A DNA stretch of 7,768 nt, taken from contig DATJEN010000033.1 of the NCBI GenBank assembly GCA_035496575.1, positions 1-7,768 on the forward strand, in the 5' to 3' direction. Origin of the DNA: PALSA-1355 sp035496575. GTDB taxonomy: Bacteria; Planctomycetota; Planctomycetia; Pirellulales; PALSA-1355. How positions within the stretch are numbered: position 1 is the stretch's first letter; every line of letters starts with the position of its first letter. Positions 5,859 through 7,768 of this stretch are shown piece by piece. The position numbers were made by a program, and so were the translations under genes. Below the pieces are notes generated by a model. It saw nothing but the letters and a program-made list of their open reading frames with translations. It was not told the DNA's origin and did no database searches.

Positions 5859-7768
5859 TCACCGCACGTCGCTGAAGCCGCGCGACCATTCAGAAAAGTC
5901 GGGATGGGTGATCCACACCGTCGGCTTGGGATCCGTCTGGGGGGACTTCCAGTCACGCTCGTCGAACTCGGGCTTCGTCCAACCAGCGACTTCTTTGTCG
6001 CTTGCCTTCCAACTGGCGTCGGAGGTAATGGGCTGCACCTTGCCGCTCTTGTCGCGAATCTCTCCGTACAGTTGGAATCCTCCGCTTCGTGGCGGGCCCC
6101 CAGGCTCGAGCTCGGGATTCATCGTGCCATAGTCGCGCGCGTCGACGGCGATCACGTTCTCTCCCTGGCGCAGGTGTGGCGTGATGTCGTAGACGGCCAG
6201 CAGCTTGGGATTGACCGGCGCCGACAGATTGCGCCTGGCGAACTGCTCGCCGATCTGTGTGCCGTTTACAAAAATCTTGACGTGCGTATCGCCCTGCACC
6301 TGAATGCCGGCCGACGCGATCTCGCGCGGGTCGAGCTTGAGAACCTTGCGAAAGTAAGCGTGCTGCACCGGCTTGTCGAGCGAGGCATCAGGGTGATAGA
6401 TCCACTCGGCCGGCGTGCGCGGGTCGTAGGCAAACTGATTCTGCTTCACGCGCGACGCCGCGTCGTCCCACACCTTGACGATCGCGTTGTACTCGTCGAT
6501 GGCATAGTGCAGGTTGGCCGGCTGGTTCGTGCGCAGCCACAGCTCCTTGAACGTGTCGCGCAGGTTGGCGGCCTCAGCGCGAACGGCTGCGATGCGCTCG
6601 AGAAACTGCTTTTGGGCGGTCGCCAATGCCTCGGAAGAAAGCCCCTTGGCTTGAAAGCCGTTCAAGTCTGCTACTAATCGCTGGCTTTCGACATAGTGCT
6701 CGTGCATTCGCGCGCAGTAGCGTAGGTAATCGACGTCGCCTTTGCGGCGAGTCACCAAGGGCTCGAGCACATCACACAACTTCTGCGCGGCGCGGGCGTC
6801 CTCATAGACGTGATAAAGGTCCAAAGTGAGGTGCGTCTTCCCATCCTTGCGCGGCAAAAAGGGATGGCGGAAATAGTCGAGCATCGGAAACCACCATGGC
6901 CACTTTTCAAGCAGCGCATAAATGCCCTCGAAATAAGGGCTCGTGCCCGGCCCGTTCCACAGCGTGAAGAACCGATCGGAAAAACTCGACACGTCGGTCG
7001 AATCGGGCGACCACGTCACTGCGGCGCCGTACGCATAGCCGTAATACAACAATTCGCGCAGGTTCTTCGAGCCGTTGTCGCCCCAGGTCGACGTGATCGA
7101 GCCCAGCGGTTTCGGCTGGCGGTAACAATCGAGCGTAAAGTTGCGAATGTTGATCATCGCCTTCGACATGTCGGGGAAGATGCGGTCCCAGTTGCTCATG
7201 CCCGGCAAGACCAGCATCGGAAAACCCTTGGAGCCCAGCACGTCGACGGTCGGATAGTGGTCAAAGGGATCGTACTGCCAATCCATCAGCACGATATCCT
7301 TGGGGATCAGGTCGAGGATCTCCGGATATTTGAGAATGATGTCCCCGTACATGATCATGGTCTTGCCGCGGCTTTTGAGCAGGTCGTTGATGCGGCGATA
7401 GTGGGCTGCGTGGGCCGGCCCGCGCCCCAGGCGCTTTACGATCTCCTCGCTCTTGCCGAAGCCCAGGTCCCACGATTCGTCGAGGCCGGCGTGGAAGTAT
7501 TTCGAATCGAAAGCGTCGGCCATTTCGTTGAAACAATTGCTCAAAAAACCAAACGCCTCGTCGTTGACGGCGAACGAGTGGGCGCCGGGATATTCGGCGA
7601 ACGGCCGCACCTCGTCGAGCATGAGCAAAGCGCCCTGGTTGCCGAGCATTTCAAACACGGGAAAAATCTCGACGCCCAGCGGCCTGGCGAACGCCTCCAG
7701 TTCGTCGATCTGCGCGGGAGTCAGAGCGCCGCGGCCGTCGCCGATCTTGGGGTACTTTTTGAAGCGGA
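5859..7768 (-). CDS. Glycoside hydrolase family 20 (hexosaminidase-D-like) with C-terminal beta-sandwich, N-terminus outside the window
   Basis: The frame is open to the right edge, so the start is outside; 635 residues are visible (numbered here from the edge). The part before about residue 310 is a GH20-type barrel. FHAGLDESWDLG (91-102) holds the Asp96-Glu97 pair at the site of the catalytic D-E of GH20 enzymes, which normally use the substrate's 2-acetamido group as nucleophile and Glu as acid/base. The L in place of the second G of HxGGDE and the following WDLG resemble the HexD branch. Further barrel motifs are MYGDIILKYP (139-148), MDWQYDPF (161-168) and STWGDNGSKN (226-235). A charged helical stretch follows (about 320-440), then a beta-sandwich (about 455-585) with FRKVLKLDP, VKIFVNGTQIG and GENVIAVDARDYG, typical of sugar-binding modules in rhamnosidase- and GH2-like enzymes. 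The likely role is removal of N-acetylhexosamine from glycans, probably after export, but the signal peptide region is not visible. A GTG at 7658 is internal, not the start. Confidence 0.85.
   Translation of the reverse strand, partial: RFKKYPKIGDGRGALTPAQIDELEAFARPLGVEIFPVFEMLGNQGALLMLDEVRPFAEYPGAHSFAVNDEAFGFLSNCFNEMADAFDSKYFHAGLDESWDLGFGKSEEIVKRLGRGPAHAAHYRRINDLLKSRGKTMIMYGDIILKYPEILDLIPKDIVLMDWQYDPFDHYPTVDVLGSKGFPMLVLPGMSNWDRIFPDMSKAMINIRNFTLDCYRQPKPLGSITSTWGDNGSKNLRELLYYGYAYGAAVTWSPDSTDVSSFSDRFFTLWNGPGTSPYFEGIYALLEKWPWWFPMLDYFRHPFLPRKDGKTHLTLDLYHVYEDARAAQKLCDVLEPLVTRRKGDVDYLRYCARMHEHYVESQRLVADLNGFQAKGLSSEALATAQKQFLERIAAVRAEAANLRDTFKELWLRTNQPANLHYAIDEYNAIVKVWDDAASRVKQNQFAYDPRTPAEWIYHPDASLDKPVQHAYFRKVLKLDPREIASAGIQVQGDTHVKIFVNGTQIGEQFARRNLSAPVNPKLLAVYDITPHLRQGENVIAVDARDYGTMNPELEPGGPPRSGGFQLYGEIRDKSGKVQPITSDASWKASDKEVAGWTKPEFDERDWKSPQTDPKPTVWITHPDFSEWSRGFSDVR

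Noticed and set aside
5829..6677. Plus-strand 282-codon open frame opposite the GH20 gene
   Set aside because: It is antisense to a coherent beta-sandwich coding region and has an Arg/Val/Leu-rich shadow composition.
7656..7658. GTG at 7658 as the start of the GH20 gene
   Set aside because: The frame stays open to the window edge with barrel-like sequence upstream (RFKKYPKIGDGRGALTP and on), so the GTG is internal.
1..7768. CRISPR array, insertion sequence, prophage or defence cluster
   Set aside because: No spaced direct repeats, transposase or integrase motifs, or defence-type domains are visible anywhere in the window.

Overview
The window is GC-rich and looks like ordinary chromosomal DNA from a planctomycete (Pirellulales-like). 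I infer this from the style of the proteins: a YfhO-like membrane protein with the family's C-terminal wording, a CysE of the Bacteroides/planctomycete type, a divergent EF-G2-like GTPase and a GH20 enzyme with a C-terminal sandwich domain. Shine-Dalgarno signals are weak or missing at several starts. No database search was possible, so the taxonomy is an inference.

Layout. Positions 1-945 (+) hold the C-terminal part of a large YfhO-like membrane protein that is cut by the window edge and interrupted by an in-frame TGA at 589-591. Positions 936-1892 (-) hold cysE (serine O-acetyltransferase), which meets the previous gene tail to tail. The two genes overlap by 10 bp in a perfect palindrome that carries both stop codons. 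Positions 1893-2240 contain no convincing gene, only small hairpins. Positions 2241-4340 (-) encode an EF-G2-like translational GTPase. Positions 4366-5079 (-) encode hisA, 25 bp upstream of the EF-G-like gene and probably in one transcript with it. Positions 5080-5264 form a divergent promoter region. Positions 5265-5768 (+) encode a four-helix DUF1648 membrane protein. A bulged hairpin separates it from a convergent gene at 5859-7768 (-), a GH20 (hexosaminidase-D-like) glycoside hydrolase cut by the right edge.

How the genes work together. They serve unrelated housekeeping or catabolic roles: cysteine precursor synthesis, histidine synthesis, a translation-factor paralogue, a membrane protein of unknown role and glycan breakdown. 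I see no defence system, CRISPR array, insertion sequence, prophage or biosynthetic cluster, and no obvious undescribed system. The points most worth a second look are the in-frame stop, the shared palindromic gene end at 936-956, the unusual switch I and domain IV of the EF-G-like protein, and the domain layout of the GH20 protein.
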